Made by a program: the position numbers and the translations under genes. From NCBI GenBank assembly GCA_964600615.1, contig CAZRJK010000014.1, forward strand, positions 1 to 33,667: 33,667 nt of DNA, in the 5' to 3' direction. Every line of letters begins with the position of its first letter. Within the stretch, counting starts at the first letter, position 1. Below, piece by piece: positions 1 through 10,004 of the stretch. This stretch comes from RUG11198 sp964600615. GTDB lineage: Bacteria > Bacillota_I > Bacilli_A > RF39 > UBA660. Below the pieces are notes generated by a model, which did no database searches, had not been told where the DNA came from, and worked only from the letters and a program-made list of their open reading frames with translations.

Positions 1-7
1 ATATCAT

Positions 8-83
8 GTTCCGTTAGCTCAGTAGGTAGAGCATTTGACTTTTAATCAAAGGGTCTGGAGTTCGAATCTCCAACGGGACACCA
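8..83 (+). tRNA. tRNA-Lys (anticodon TTT)
   Basis: A complete 76-nt cloverleaf. The acceptor arm GTTCCGT pairs with ACGGGAC (one G-T wobble), the anticodon loop CTTTTAA is closed by a TTTGA/TCAAA stem, and a TTCGAATC T-loop is present. The discriminator A is followed by an encoded CCA. Anticodon TTT reads lysine AAA/AAG, the dominant lysine codons in this AT-rich window. It is followed 11 nt later by a bidirectional terminator. Confidence 0.97.
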
Positions 84-93
84 TTTAAAAAAT

Positions 94-117
94 AAAAGGA
101 ATCAATTGATTCCTTTT
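94..117. terminator. Bidirectional terminator between tRNA-Lys and dapF
   Basis: A perfect 24-nt palindrome: the arm AAAAGGAAT, a CAATTG centre, then ATTCCTTTT. It is flanked by T-runs on the plus strand and A-runs upstream, so it can end the tRNA transcript (+) and the convergent polC-dapF transcript (-). Confidence 0.85.
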
Positions 118-118
118 T

Positions 119-952
119 TTATTTTATTAATTCACCTTCAAACACAGTTGTAGCAGGACCAGTCATATAAACATGATTATCACTATCCCACTTTATATTT
201 AAATCACCACCTAATAAATGAACACATACCTCTCTATTAGTAAAAGAATTAATACAACAAGCTACAGCACAAGCACAAGCACCAGTACCACATGCAAAAG
301 TCTCTCCTGCTCCCCTTTCCCATACTCTCATAGTTATATTTTTTTTATCATCAATAGAAATAAATTCTACATTAGTCTTTTTAGGAAACAATTCGTTTAC
401 TTCAATTAAACTACCATATTTAGAAACATCAAAATCCCTAACGTTATCAACAACTGTTATCGCATGGGGATTTCCCATTGAAACACAAGTAAATTTAAAT
501 TCTTTATCCAAAACTTTAATAGATAAATCCTTAACAATCTCTTTATCACTAATAACAGGAATTTTTCCTGCGTCAAAAATAGGTTCCCCCATATCAACTC
601 TAACTGTTTCTACTAAACCATCAATAACGTTTAAAACTAAAGTTTTAATACCTGCTAAAGTCTCAATAGTAATTTCTTTTTTATCAGTAAATCTCCTATC
701 ATAAACAAATTTACCAACACACCTAATCCCATTACCACACATCTCAGCCTCAGATCCATCAGCATTAAACATTCTCATTTTAAAATCAGCCTTATCGCTA
801 TTACAAATAAGAATTAAACCATCAGAACCTATACCAAAATGCCTATCACTAACGAATTTAGCTAATTCACTAGGATTATCTATCTTTTGATTTATAGCAT
901 CCATATATACATAATCATTACCTAATCCATGCATTTTCGTAAACTTAATCAT
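119..952 (-). CDS. dapF: Diaminopimelate epimerase DapF
   Basis: 277 aa, normal family length. It interconverts LL- and meso-diaminopimelate, cytosolically, for lysine and peptidoglycan precursor synthesis. The two catalytic cysteines are in their usual contexts: Cys72 in AEMCGNGIRC and Cys221 in GETFACGTGACA. The start is fixed by an AGGAGG site directly upstream. That site overlaps the polC stop codon, so dapF is probably translationally coupled to polC as the second gene of one operon. With an M23 peptidase and a class A PBP in the same window, this indicates an organism that makes meso-DAP peptidoglycan, not a wall-less mollicute. Confidence 0.97.
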   Translation of the reverse strand: MIKFTKMHGLGNDYVYMDAINQKIDNPSELAKFVSDRHFGIGSDGLILICNSDKADFKMRMFNADGSEAEMCGNGIRCVGKFVYDRRFTDKKEITIETLAGIKTLVLNVIDGLVETVRVDMGEPIFDAGKIPVISDKEIVKDLSIKVLDKEFKFTCVSMGNPHAITVVDNVRDFDVSKYGSLIEVNELFPKKTNVEFISIDDKKNITMRVWERGAGETFACGTGACACAVACCINSFTNREVCVHLLGGDLNIKWDSDNHVYMTGPATTVFEGELIK

Positions 953-961
953 AACTACCTC

Positions 962-3900
962 CTAAAACAAACTCAATTGACTAGATTCTGGCAAATCACC
1001 AAACATTCCCATTGCTCTCATCTTATCCACAAGCGTTGTAGAAACATGACATCTCTTTTGAAAATCTTCAATAGATATAAATTCTCTCTTTTTAGCTTCC
1101 TCACAAATACTCTGAGCAACTGTATCCCCAAGACCATCAATAGTCCTAAATGGTGGAATTAAAGTCTTACCATCATCTGCAATAATAAAGTTTTTAGCAT
1201 CACTCTTCATAATATCTAAATTACCAAAGACAAAACCCCTAGCTGTAGCCTCTAAAGCAAGCTTTAAAGTTTCTAAAACAGCATTATCTTTATTAGTAGC
1301 ATCATAACCCTTATTATTAATTTCCTCTATTCTAGACTTAATAGAACTATATCCCTTTATCATACTAACAATATCAAAATCACTAAATCTAGTAGAAAAA
1401 TAAGTAGCATAATATATAGCAGGATAATGTACCTTATAATAAGCTATTCTAAAAGCACTAATAACATAAGCAGCAGCATGAGCCTTAGGAAACATATACT
1501 TAATCTTAGCACAACTATCAATAAACCACTTTTCAATACCAGCATCTTCCATCGTTTTAACATGTTTCTTCCAAGCATCAGGTTCCTTACTAGCTTTTCC
1601 TTTACGCACAAATTCCATTATCTTAAAAGCCTTAAGCGGTTCCAATCCATGATACATAAGATATACCATAATATCATCACGACACCCAATAACATCCTTA
1701 AACGCTACCTTACCACTCCTAATAAGTTCTTGAGCATTACCTAACCATACATCAGTACCATGAGATAAACCTGATATCTTAATTAATTCAGCAAAAGTCT
1801 TAGGCTTAGTATCAACTAACATACCAATAGTAAAAGGTGTACCAAATTCTGGTATTCCTAACGTACCAGTTTCATTCATAATTTGTTCCTTAGTAACCCC
1901 TAAAGGCTCAGGTGATAAGAATATTCCCATTGTTTCTTTATCATCTAAAGGAACATCAGAAACAACACTAACACCCCTTAAATTTTGAATAAATCTTAAT
2001 TGTGTAGGATCAGTATGACCCAAAATATCTAATTTTAATACATCCTGATCAATAGCATGATAATCAAAATGAGTAGTCCTCCAAGCACTAGTAGGATCAT
2101 CAGCAGGATATTGATAAGGAGTAAAATCAAACACATCCATATAACCAGGAATAACAACTATACCACCAGGATGTTGTCCTGTAGTCCTCTTAACTCCAGT
2201 ACATCCAATAGCAATTCTCTCAATCTCTGCACTACGCATCTTCATATCATGATCTTCTATAAATCCCTTAACAAAACCAAAAGCAGTCTTCTCAGCAACT
2301 GTACCAATCGTACCAGCTCTATAAACATTATCTTCCCCGAATAATACCTTAGTATAATTATGAGCACTAGCTTGATTCAAATCAGAAAAATTCAAATCAA
2401 TATCAGGAACCTTATCAGCATTAAATCCTAAGAAAGTAGCAAAAGGCATATCTTGACCATCCTTAATCATAGCAGTACCACAATTAGGACATTTCTTATC
2501 CGGTAAATCAAAACCAGATGAATATACTGAACCCAAAGAATTACCATCTTCATCATCAAATATACTATACTTACATTTAGGACATCTATAATGAGCGGCT
2601 AAAGGATTAACTTCCGTAATCCCCATCATCGTAGCCACAAATGAAGAACCAACACTACCACGACTACCAACTAAATAACCTTCATCATTAGAGTGTTTTA
2701 CCAACTTCTGAGCTATTAAATATATAACATCAAATCCTCCACCTATAATACCACCCAAAGCTTTATTAACAGCGCTTCCTAATTCTTCTTTAGTATATTT
2801 TTTATCACTACTATTCTTTATATCATCACTAACTAATTTTCTAACAGCCTTATCACCCTTATTTATAACTTCATGTAATCTCTTAAATGCTTCTTTTTCA
2901 TATTCTTCTCCAGTTAATTTACCTTCCTTATCTAAAACATTCTTAATACTAGTTAAAACAGCATCACCATATAATTCCTTAGCAATTCTCTCCTCTATAT
3001 TAAAAGGTAATTCTTCACCATACCAATCACTAGCCTTACTATAAACTAAATCTATAACAGTCTCAATTGATTTATCAATTTTAGGTGAAAAAGGAATACC
3101 ATCAGTATCAATAATAACCTCATAATCAGAACACATATCAAGTATCTTATAAGTATTATCAATAACAATTTCATTTCTAACATCTTCATCTAAAAAATTA
3201 AATTCTTCTAGCATCTCTTCCGTAGTCCTAAAATATTGATCAGGAATAGTTTCATATCCCTTTAAACTCAAATATCTAGCTAAAGGATGTCTACCCTTAC
3301 CAGGAACATTCTGATGTACAATTATTTCCCTATATATCTTATCTTCTTTAGTCAAAGTATGAGCATCACTAGTAGCAACAACTATCTTACCTATTTCTCT
3401 AGCACATCTAATAATCTTATTTAAAGCATAAATAACTTCCTCATTACTACTAATATCATGTCTAGCAACTAAATGACTATAATTGCTAGGAGGTTGTACC
3501 TCTATATAATCATAAAATTCCATAACTTTCTTTAAATCTTCATCATTTCTAGTTAAAGCTATATTAAATATTTCTCCATTATAACAACCACTACCAATAA
3601 GTAAATCTTCTCTATGCTCATTAATTAAATGCCTAGGAACTCTAGCAGATTTAACCAAATATTTAGTAGAACCATAACTAACAAGCTTAAACATATTCTT
3701 AAGACCCACTCTACTCTTAGCAATCATATTAACATGCATTTCCCTATTCCAACTATTTATTTCAGCTTCCGTAGGCAAATTATATAAATCATTAAAAGTC
3801 TTAATATTATCATCTAATTGTTTTAACATCTTAAAAAATACATAACCCGTAAACTCAGCATCATAAGAAGCCCTATGATGATGCCCTTCAGCAGAACCAT

Positions 3901-5677
3901 CAGATTCCTCAAAAGCTATACCATAATTTTTAGTTAAAGCAGATAAATTATGTCTTTTTAAATCTTTATTTATAATTTGTGAAATAATCATTGTATCCAA
4001 TACAGTATTCTTTAACTCACCTAAATTATATCTATAATAAGCACTCTCTAACATATTAATATCAAATCTAGCATTATGCGCAACAAGAGGCAAATCACCA
4101 ATCCATTCTCTAAACTTACGAACAACTTCCTCTTCTTTAGGACAATCCTTAACCATATTATTAGTAATACCAGTTAATTCAGTTATCTCCGTATCAATTA
4201 AAACGCCAGGATTAATCAATTCATTAAAAGTATCCAAAACAACACCATGCTGCATCTTAACAGCACCAATTTCAATCATTGTATCATGTAACCCAGGATT
4301 AAAACCAGTAGTCTCAGTATCAAAAATAACATAAGTAGCATCATTAATATCACTATCATTAGGACTAATAACAATATCTAAATTATCATCACTCATCTCT
4401 AATTCAGTACCATACATAACCCTAAAAGTAGGTGCCTTACTCATCTCATCTTTAACTTTAGATATTTCCTCATCTATTAAATTTATATCACAAACATTAT
4501 CCTTATCAATACTATTCTTCTTTTCTTCTAATTCCTTAATCTTATCTTTATAAGGAGCTAATATTTTCTTATTATGCCCCACAACCTCGTTATACACATG
4601 TGGAAAAGCTTGACATCCATCATGATCAGTAATCGCAATACCTCTATGCCCCCACTTTATAGCTTGATTAACTAACTTAACTTCATCTATTACCCCATCC
4701 ATCTGACTCATCATCGTATGAGCATGAAGTTCTACTCTCTTTCTCTCACTATTATCCACACTTACCCAATCTAATTTAGGATCAATAGAAATAATATCAT
4801 TTAACCTTGTCATAAAAACAAGTTCCCCATTAGAAAAATTATCTTCTTTTACTCTACCATACATAGAATACCAATTACCATTCTTAAGTAACGCCTTAAG
4901 TCTAGCATACTCTTCATCATCCCTAGTAAATATCTTACAATACATACTATCAGAAAAATCAGTAACCTTTAGAGTAAAAATCTTATAGCCACTTTTTGCT
5001 TCAAATATATCAATTCCAAATACTTGAACTTCAATATTTATATTCTCAACTTCATATAATAAATCTTTAATTTTAGTAACTTCTCTACTCTTCTTAGCTC
5101 TATAATAATTTTTAGGCTTTACATCTTCTTTTTTATCCTCTACTTCTTTAAATTCTATCTTATCTACTATCTTCTCCGATTCTATCTGTTCAATAAGAGA
5201 ATTCTCTTTACTCAAATCTAAATTAATCTCAACATCAACATTAAATCCATATACTCTTAATCTATCTACTAAATCATCCTTAATGTCATTTAAATTAGCT
5301 TCTTCTACGTTGTTAAATACATCAAAAACAATACTTCTACCACCTACATTTATATTTCTACCTACAAACACATTATATCTAACATTATCTTTAGCATAAC
5401 ATTTTATAATATAATCAATATATTCCAATATATTAGAATAATCTTCTCCTTCATAACTAATAGTTAAGCTAATCCTATCATTAAATTCTTCCTTTAAACA
5501 CGCTAATACATTATCATAAACATTCTTAGGTAATATATTATCTACACTAATAATAAAATTAAAACTATTACTCTTCTTATCAACAACAATATTCTTGATA
5601 GAACAATTACTAAAATAACTCATATAATCCTCATCAATACCAATCTGATTAAGTAATTTTTCTAATTTATTATCCAT
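962..5677 (-). CDS. polC: DNA polymerase III alpha subunit, PolC type
   Basis: 1571 aa, replicative polymerase of Bacillota. Order of domains: an OB-fold region around 210-300, the N-terminal half of a PHP domain with ELHAH at about 316-320 and ITDHDG near 350, then an inserted DnaQ-like 3'-5' exonuclease beginning with FDTETTGF (Asp453, Glu455). The C-terminal polymerase domain carries a four-cysteine zinc motif (CPKC ... CPNC) and the PDIDLNFSD aspartates that bind catalytic metal. The exonuclease inside PHP is diagnostic of PolC rather than DnaE. A GAGGTGG site supports the start. It is first in an operon with dapF, and yunB lies 85 bp upstream on the same strand. Confidence 0.98.
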   Translation of the reverse strand: MDNKLEKLLNQIGIDEDYMSYFSNCSIKNIVVDKKSNSFNFIISVDNILPKNVYDNVLACLKEEFNDRISLTISYEGEDYSNILEYIDYIIKCYAKDNVRYNVFVGRNINVGGRSIVFDVFNNVEEANLNDIKDDLVDRLRVYGFNVDVEINLDLSKENSLIEQIESEKIVDKIEFKEVEDKKEDVKPKNYYRAKKSREVTKIKDLLYEVENINIEVQVFGIDIFEAKSGYKIFTLKVTDFSDSMYCKIFTRDDEEYARLKALLKNGNWYSMYGRVKEDNFSNGELVFMTRLNDIISIDPKLDWVSVDNSERKRVELHAHTMMSQMDGVIDEVKLVNQAIKWGHRGIAITDHDGCQAFPHVYNEVVGHNKKILAPYKDKIKELEEKKNSIDKDNVCDINLIDEEISKVKDEMSKAPTFRVMYGTELEMSDDNLDIVISPNDSDINDATYVIFDTETTGFNPGLHDTMIEIGAVKMQHGVVLDTFNELINPGVLIDTEITELTGITNNMVKDCPKEEEVVRKFREWIGDLPLVAHNARFDINMLESAYYRYNLGELKNTVLDTMIISQIINKDLKRHNLSALTKNYGIAFEESDGSAEGHHHRASYDAEFTGYVFFKMLKQLDDNIKTFNDLYNLPTEAEINSWNREMHVNMIAKSRVGLKNMFKLVSYGSTKYLVKSARVPRHLINEHREDLLIGSGCYNGEIFNIALTRNDEDLKKVMEFYDYIEVQPPSNYSHLVARHDISSNEEVIYALNKIIRCAREIGKIVVATSDAHTLTKEDKIYREIIVHQNVPGKGRHPLARYLSLKGYETIPDQYFRTTEEMLEEFNFLDEDVRNEIVIDNTYKILDMCSDYEVIIDTDGIPFSPKIDKSIETVIDLVYSKASDWYGEELPFNIEERIAKELYGDAVLTSIKNVLDKEGKLTGEEYEKEAFKRLHEVINKGDKAVRKLVSDDIKNSSDKKYTKEELGSAVNKALGGIIGGGFDVIYLIAQKLVKHSNDEGYLVGSRGSVGSSFVATMMGITEVNPLAAHYRCPKCKYSIFDDEDGNSLGSVYSSGFDLPDKKCPNCGTAMIKDGQDMPFATFLGFNADKVPDIDLNFSDLNQASAHNYTKVLFGEDNVYRAGTIGTVAEKTAFGFVKGFIEDHDMKMRSAEIERIAIGCTGVKRTTGQHPGGIVVIPGYMDVFDFTPYQYPADDPTSAWRTTHFDYHAIDQDVLKLDILGHTDPTQLRFIQNLRGVSVVSDVPLDDKETMGIFLSPEPLGVTKEQIMNETGTLGIPEFGTPFTIGMLVDTKPKTFAELIKISGLSHGTDVWLGNAQELIRSGKVAFKDVIGCRDDIMVYLMYHGLEPLKAFKIMEFVRKGKASKEPDAWKKHVKTMEDAGIEKWFIDSCAKIKYMFPKAHAAAYVISAFRIAYYKVHYPAIYYATYFSTRFSDFDIVSMIKGYSSIKSRIEEINNKGYDATNKDNAVLETLKLALEATARGFVFGNLDIMKSDAKNFIIADDGKTLIPPFRTIDGLGDTVAQSICEEAKKREFISIEDFQKRCHVSTTLVDKMRAMGMFGDLPESSQLSLF

Positions 5678-5701
5678 ATTACCACCTCTAAGCTATATAT
5701 A

Positions 5702-5710
5702 ATTATAACA
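5702..5710 (-). promoter_or_regulatory. Extended -10 promoter for polC-dapF
   Basis: On the minus strand this reads TGTTATAAT, a consensus extended -10 (TGnTATAAT), 24 nt before the polC start. No good -35 box is seen, which is usual for extended -10 promoters. The same nine bases recur before the VirB2-like gene. Confidence 0.55.
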
Positions 5711-5762
5711 AACTAATTAAAAAAAGAATTATTTTTTCCCTACTGTTTACAAATATTTTATA

Positions 5763-6434
5763 CTAATTTTTATTATTAATAAAATAATCAGGAATATTAC
5801 CTTGAATAACCTTCATCATAATAACTCTACTAATTTCTATTTCTTTATTCTTAGAAATAAATAAAGCACTAACTAAAACATTAACCTTAACCTTAATTCT
5901 TACTTCTATCATTGCATTATTAATACCATATTCTTTTATATTACTATCCAAATCAGATATAACATCATTAATTATAATTAATTTAATAGGAATACTAGGG
6001 CCTATATTACTAAGAAGACCATTACCAGTTAAATTACCTATAGGTACATAATATATAAAACCATTTCTTAAATTATTAATTTCTATATTAGATAATCCCT
6101 TTAAATCAATATCACTAATATTACCATTCTCTATACTATTTAAATAATTATTTATTTTATTATTCATCTTATTCAATAATATATTAGCCTTATAATTATC
6201 TAAATTAATACTCTTTATATCATTATTAATCTTATCAATAATAAACAAATCATTATTATCTACAGAAATAGAATTATTAACCACTAAAGTTATAATTCTA
6301 GTCGCATATTTCTCCCCATATGATAATAATAACTTTCCATATTTATCTCCATAATATTTAATAAGAAAAAAAGACATAATCAAACTAATTAAAAATATAT
6401 ATAACACAATAGTTAATTTATTATTATTTCTCAT
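5763..6434 (-). CDS. yunB: YunB-family membrane-anchored protein
   Basis: 223 aa with one N-terminal membrane segment (about 7-25) and an extracytoplasmic domain. The run from about 129, YYVPIGNLTGNGLLSNIGP, then IPIKLIIINDV, KEYGINNAMIEV and a terminal VIQGNIPDY match the conserved blocks of YunB. In Bacillus, yunB is transcribed by sigma E and needed for efficient sporulation; its biochemical role is unknown. The assignment rests on recognised motifs, not on a search. There is no strong ribosome binding site before the ATG. It stands alone, upstream of polC and divergent from recU. Whether this organism sporulates cannot be told from the window. Confidence 0.85.
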   Translation of the reverse strand: MRNNNKLTIVLYIFLISLIMSFFLIKYYGDKYGKLLLSYGEKYATRIITLVVNNSISVDNNDLFIIDKINNDIKSINLDNYKANILLNKMNNKINNYLNSIENGNISDIDLKGLSNIEINNLRNGFIYYVPIGNLTGNGLLSNIGPSIPIKLIIINDVISDLDSNIKEYGINNAMIEVRIKVKVNVLVSALFISKNKEIEISRVIMMKVIQGNIPDYFINNKN

Positions 6435-6500
6435 ATATAATAATATGAAATTAAAACTATTTTACTACTTTACACTTAACAAAAAAAATATAAACAAATA

Positions 6501-6540
6501 ACTATAATTTATAGTAAAAAAACCTTATTTATAGTATAAT
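6501..6540 (+). promoter_or_regulatory. recU-pbp1 promoter region with repeated ATTTATAGTA
   Basis: The 123-bp yunB/recU divergent gap contains a TATAAT at 6535-6540, 17 nt before the recU start. ATTTATAGTA occurs twice in direct orientation (6507-6516 and 6527-6536), exactly 20 bp apart. The first copy is the right arm of a 15-nt palindrome (6501-6515). The second overlaps the -10. This spacing, about two helical turns, could bind a regulator, but the sequence is AT-only and may be chance. Confidence 0.35.
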
Positions 6541-6557
6541 TAATTAAAGGTGATGTT

Positions 6558-7109
6558 ATGATATCTGCTAAATACTTTAAACAAAACACTTACGCAAAAA
6601 GAGGCATGATATTAGAAGATGATATCAATAGAACTAATAAATATTATCTTGATAATAACATTGCCATAATCTACAAAAAACCAACTCCAATAAAAATAGT
6701 TAAAGTAGAATATCCTAGTAATGTTATCAAAGAAGCCTACTTTAATGAACCTTCTACATTAGACTATAATGGTATATATCAAGGAAAATATATCGAATTT
6801 GATGCTAAAGAAACAACCAGTAAAACAAGTTTCCCTATTCAAAACATTCATAGTCATCAATTAGAACACATAAAAAGAATAATAGAATTTGGAGGAATTG
6901 CTTTTTTAATAATTAGATTTACTAATCTAAATAAAACATATATATTAAATGGAACTGATTTATTAACTTTTATTAATAGCAATAAAAGAAAATCTCTTCC
7001 TATAGATTATTTCAATCAAAAAGGTTATATTGTAGAAACAAAATATACTCCTAGATTAGATTATATCAAAGTAATTGATAAAATTATAAATAAAAAGGAT
7101 GGTAATTAG
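6558..7109 (+). CDS. recU: Holliday junction resolvase RecU
   Basis: 183 aa. RecU cuts four-way junctions during recombination and is restricted mainly to Bacillota and Mollicutes. The active-site block reads TLDYNGIYQGKYIEFDAKET followed by TSFPIQNIHSHQ. Asp69, Asp82 (where many homologues have Glu) and Lys84 are the metal-binding and catalytic positions. The start has an AAAGGTGATG ribosome binding site. It immediately precedes the class A PBP gene, the conserved recU-pbp1 arrangement known from Bacillus subtilis, with the PBP ribosome site lying inside the end of recU. Confidence 0.95.
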   Translation: MISAKYFKQNTYAKRGMILEDDINRTNKYYLDNNIAIIYKKPTPIKIVKVEYPSNVIKEAYFNEPSTLDYNGIYQGKYIEFDAKETTSKTSFPIQNIHSHQLEHIKRIIEFGGIAFLIIRFTNLNKTYILNGTDLLTFINSNKRKSLPIDYFNQKGYIVETKYTPRLDYIKVIDKIINKKDGN

Positions 7110-7110
7110 T

Positions 7111-9972
7111 ATGGTAAAAAAGAAACATATAAAAAAGCATAAAGACAAGAAAAAACTATCAAGAGAAGAAAAAAGAAGACTTAAAGAAGAAAAAAGAAGA
7201 TTAAGAAAAGAAAGAAAAGAACAACTTAAAGAAGAAAAAAGAAGATTAAAAGAAGAAAAAAATAATAATATCAAAGATGATAAAAGAGGAAAGAAAAAAG
7301 GAAGAAAAGAAAAGAAAAAAAGAAAACTATGGAAAAAACTATTAAGTCTTTTCATAGTCCTATGTTCCTTTGGAATATTTGCTGTCTTCGGTTTCTTTCT
7401 ATACATTGTATCTACAACTGGAGAATTTGATCCTAACAAATTAGCTAATCAAGATCAAACAATAATATATGATGGTAAAAATAATATAATAGCAAAATTA
7501 GGAATAGAAAAAAGAGAATCAATTGAATACAATCAATTACCTCAAGTTCTAGTAGATGCTATAATTGCTACCGAAGATTCAAGATTCTTTGAACATAATG
7601 GTGTAGATGGTGCTAGATTTTTAAAAGCATCAATTGGACAACTAACAGGAAATAGTTCAGCCGGTGGAGCCTCTACTCTAACCATGCAAGTAGTAAAAAA
7701 TAATCTTACATCAACAGATCAAACAATTATCAGAAAGTTTAAAGATATTTATCTATCAGTCTTCTTTATGGAACAAAAATACACTAAAGAAGAAATTATA
7801 GAATTCTATGTAAATGATAGCTTACTAGGTGGAAATGTCTATGGTGTACAAGAAGCATCAAAATATTATTTTAATAAAAATGTATCAGAATTAAGCCTAC
7901 CTGAAGCTGCTTTAATTGCTGGACTTTTCCAATCACCTAATGGATACAATCCTTACCTACATCCAGAAGCAGCTCAAGAAAGATTAAAATTAGTATTAAA
8001 ATTAATGGTAAGACATGGATACATCAATAAAAAAGAAGCTGAAATAGCTGGAAGCATTGATGTAAAAAGTCTACTTACACAAAACAATGATAAAACATTA
8101 TATCAAGGATACGTGGACGCTGTAATAGATGAAGTAAAACAAAAAACAAAAAATGATCCGTATCTAGTTTCAATGGAAATATACACAGCATTAAATCCTG
8201 ATATTCAAAAAGGATTAGAAGATGTATTAGATGGAAAAACATTTAATTGGCCAGATGAAAAAGTTCAAGCTGGAATTACTGTATTAGACATAAATACAGG
8301 TGAAATACAAGCTCTAGGTGCTGGAAGAAACAGACAAGGTGAAAGAACTTATAACTATGCTACAATGGCAAAAAGACAACCAGGTTCAACAGCAAAACCA
8401 ATCTTTGCCTATGGCCCAGGAATGGAATTTGATAATTTCTCTACTTATGAACCATTTGTAGATGAACCTTGGCACTACTCAGATGGAACAGAATTTGGAA
8501 ACTGGGATGGTGGATATCAAGGATTAATGACTTTAAAAAATGCTGTAGCAGTATCAAGAAACGTTCCTGCAGTTAAAGCTCTACAAAGAGTTAATAAAGA
8601 CGTAGGAAACGATAAAATTGTAAAATTTGTTAATAATTTAGGAATAGAATTAGAAGATAATGTAGCTTATGAAGCTTATGCTATAGGTGGTTTGTCAAAA
8701 GGTGTTACTACTGTTCAAATGGCAGCAGCATATGCCGCATTTGGAAATGGTGGTTACTACATAGAGCCTCATACAGTAAAATCAATAAAATATAGAGGTA
8801 CCGATGAAACAACAGAATTTAATTATAAAAAGAAACAAGCTATGAAAGAATCAACAGCTTATCTAATGACAAATGTATTAGAATATGCTGCTCACCATGG
8901 TTTCTCTGGTGGAACAAGCGGATATGGTGGAACAAAAGCTGTAAAAACCGGAACATCAAATTTTAGTTCTGAAGAATTAGCAAGATATGGACTACCAAGT
9001 AGTGCCGTAAAAGATTTATGGTCTGTAGCCTACACGTCTGAATTATCAATATCATTGTGGTATGGTTATGAAAAAACTTCATCAGACTATTATTTAGGCG
9101 GTGCTAGTGCTCCAAAAGATAACTTAATGTATGCCGTAATGAAAACCATACCAGTAACTACCAAACCATTTAACATACCATCATCTGTAAAACAAATAAC
9201 CGTAGAAAACTTAACCTATCCTCCTCAATTACCTAGTGATAATACTCCTGGAGAGTTAAGAGTTACCGAATGGTTTGCTGAAGGATCAGAACCAAATGAA
9301 GTATCAACTAGATTTAGTAGTAAACTATCAGATGTTAAAAACCTTAAAGCAAGTCCAAGTATATCAGGAACAAAAATAACTTGGGAAAGTGGCGGTTCAG
9401 ATCCAAATTCCGACGAAGTATTAAACAAATATTTTGCTCAAGATGCCTTTGGCAACAGTGGAAATGCTATGACTGAAAGAATAAAAGGAATATTAGGAGC
9501 TTATGGCTATGGAATATATGTCGATGGCAAATCAGTTGGTTTCACTAAAGACAAAACATATACATATAAACCTACAAAATCAGGTAATGTAACTATAACA
9601 GTTAAAACTGAATACCAAAACTTTAAAGGAACTGCTTCAAATGGTGTTTCAGTAAAAACCAATGTTCTAGCTCCTGAAGAAGAATCAGATAAATTAGTCA
9701 TCAAAGCAGCTTCTACTGGAACAGGAACAATAGGACACTACAACGATGGAGAATTAACAGTAGAATTTGAAGGTGAAGATGTTACTGAAGAATGTACAAT
9801 TAATTATAGTATTAAAATTGGAAACAAAACAATTAGTAAGACAACAAAAGAAGCATTAGAAGAAGAAATAAATAAAATAACTGAGCCTGGAAAATATACT
9901 ATAAATTATAGTGCTACATACAAAATAATTAATAAAGCTAGACATACAAAAACAATAGAATTAACAGAATAA
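7111..9972 (+). CDS. Class A penicillin-binding protein (PBP1 type)
   Basis: 953 aa from the ATG at 7111, which has an AAGGATGG site 11 nt upstream; an in-frame ATG at 7099 overlaps that site and is less likely. It polymerises and cross-links peptidoglycan. An N-terminal cytoplasmic tail of about 72 residues is almost entirely Lys, Arg and Glu, followed by a membrane segment (about 75-100). Next come a family 51 glycosyltransferase domain (catalytic Glu near 155 in ATEDSRFFEH) and a transpeptidase with Ser426-x-x-Lys429 (GSTAK), SRN near 482 and KTGT near 612. The last 230 residues look like Ig/fibronectin-type beta domains. Second gene of the recU operon. Confidence 0.96.
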   Translation: MVKKKHIKKHKDKKKLSREEKRRLKEEKRRLRKERKEQLKEEKRRLKEEKNNNIKDDKRGKKKGRKEKKKRKLWKKLLSLFIVLCSFGIFAVFGFFLYIVSTTGEFDPNKLANQDQTIIYDGKNNIIAKLGIEKRESIEYNQLPQVLVDAIIATEDSRFFEHNGVDGARFLKASIGQLTGNSSAGGASTLTMQVVKNNLTSTDQTIIRKFKDIYLSVFFMEQKYTKEEIIEFYVNDSLLGGNVYGVQEASKYYFNKNVSELSLPEAALIAGLFQSPNGYNPYLHPEAAQERLKLVLKLMVRHGYINKKEAEIAGSIDVKSLLTQNNDKTLYQGYVDAVIDEVKQKTKNDPYLVSMEIYTALNPDIQKGLEDVLDGKTFNWPDEKVQAGITVLDINTGEIQALGAGRNRQGERTYNYATMAKRQPGSTAKPIFAYGPGMEFDNFSTYEPFVDEPWHYSDGTEFGNWDGGYQGLMTLKNAVAVSRNVPAVKALQRVNKDVGNDKIVKFVNNLGIELEDNVAYEAYAIGGLSKGVTTVQMAAAYAAFGNGGYYIEPHTVKSIKYRGTDETTEFNYKKKQAMKESTAYLMTNVLEYAAHHGFSGGTSGYGGTKAVKTGTSNFSSEELARYGLPSSAVKDLWSVAYTSELSISLWYGYEKTSSDYYLGGASAPKDNLMYAVMKTIPVTTKPFNIPSSVKQITVENLTYPPQLPSDNTPGELRVTEWFAEGSEPNEVSTRFSSKLSDVKNLKASPSISGTKITWESGGSDPNSDEVLNKYFAQDAFGNSGNAMTERIKGILGAYGYGIYVDGKSVGFTKDKTYTYKPTKSGNVTITVKTEYQNFKGTASNGVSVKTNVLAPEEESDKLVIKAASTGTGTIGHYNDGELTVEFEGEDVTEECTINYSIKIGNKTISKTTKEALEEEINKITEPGKYTINYSATYKIINKARHTKTIELTE

Positions 9973-9973
9973 A

Positions 9974-10004
9974 AAAGAAAGTTAAAAATTAACTTTCTTT
10001 TTTT
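9974..10004. terminator. Bidirectional terminator, pbp1 / lipoprotein
   Basis: A 12-bp stem AAAGAAAGTTAA/TTAACTTTCTTT with a three-base loop, followed on the plus strand by seven T and on the minus strand by a T-run as well. It separates the convergent pbp1 and lipoprotein genes and overlaps the lipoprotein stop codon. Confidence 0.88.

Noticed and set aside
7056..7439. Minus-strand frame of 127 codons, rich in Phe, Ser and Leu
   Set aside because: It is the mirror of the polypurine tract encoding the PBP tail; no ribosome site, and it opposes two clear genes.
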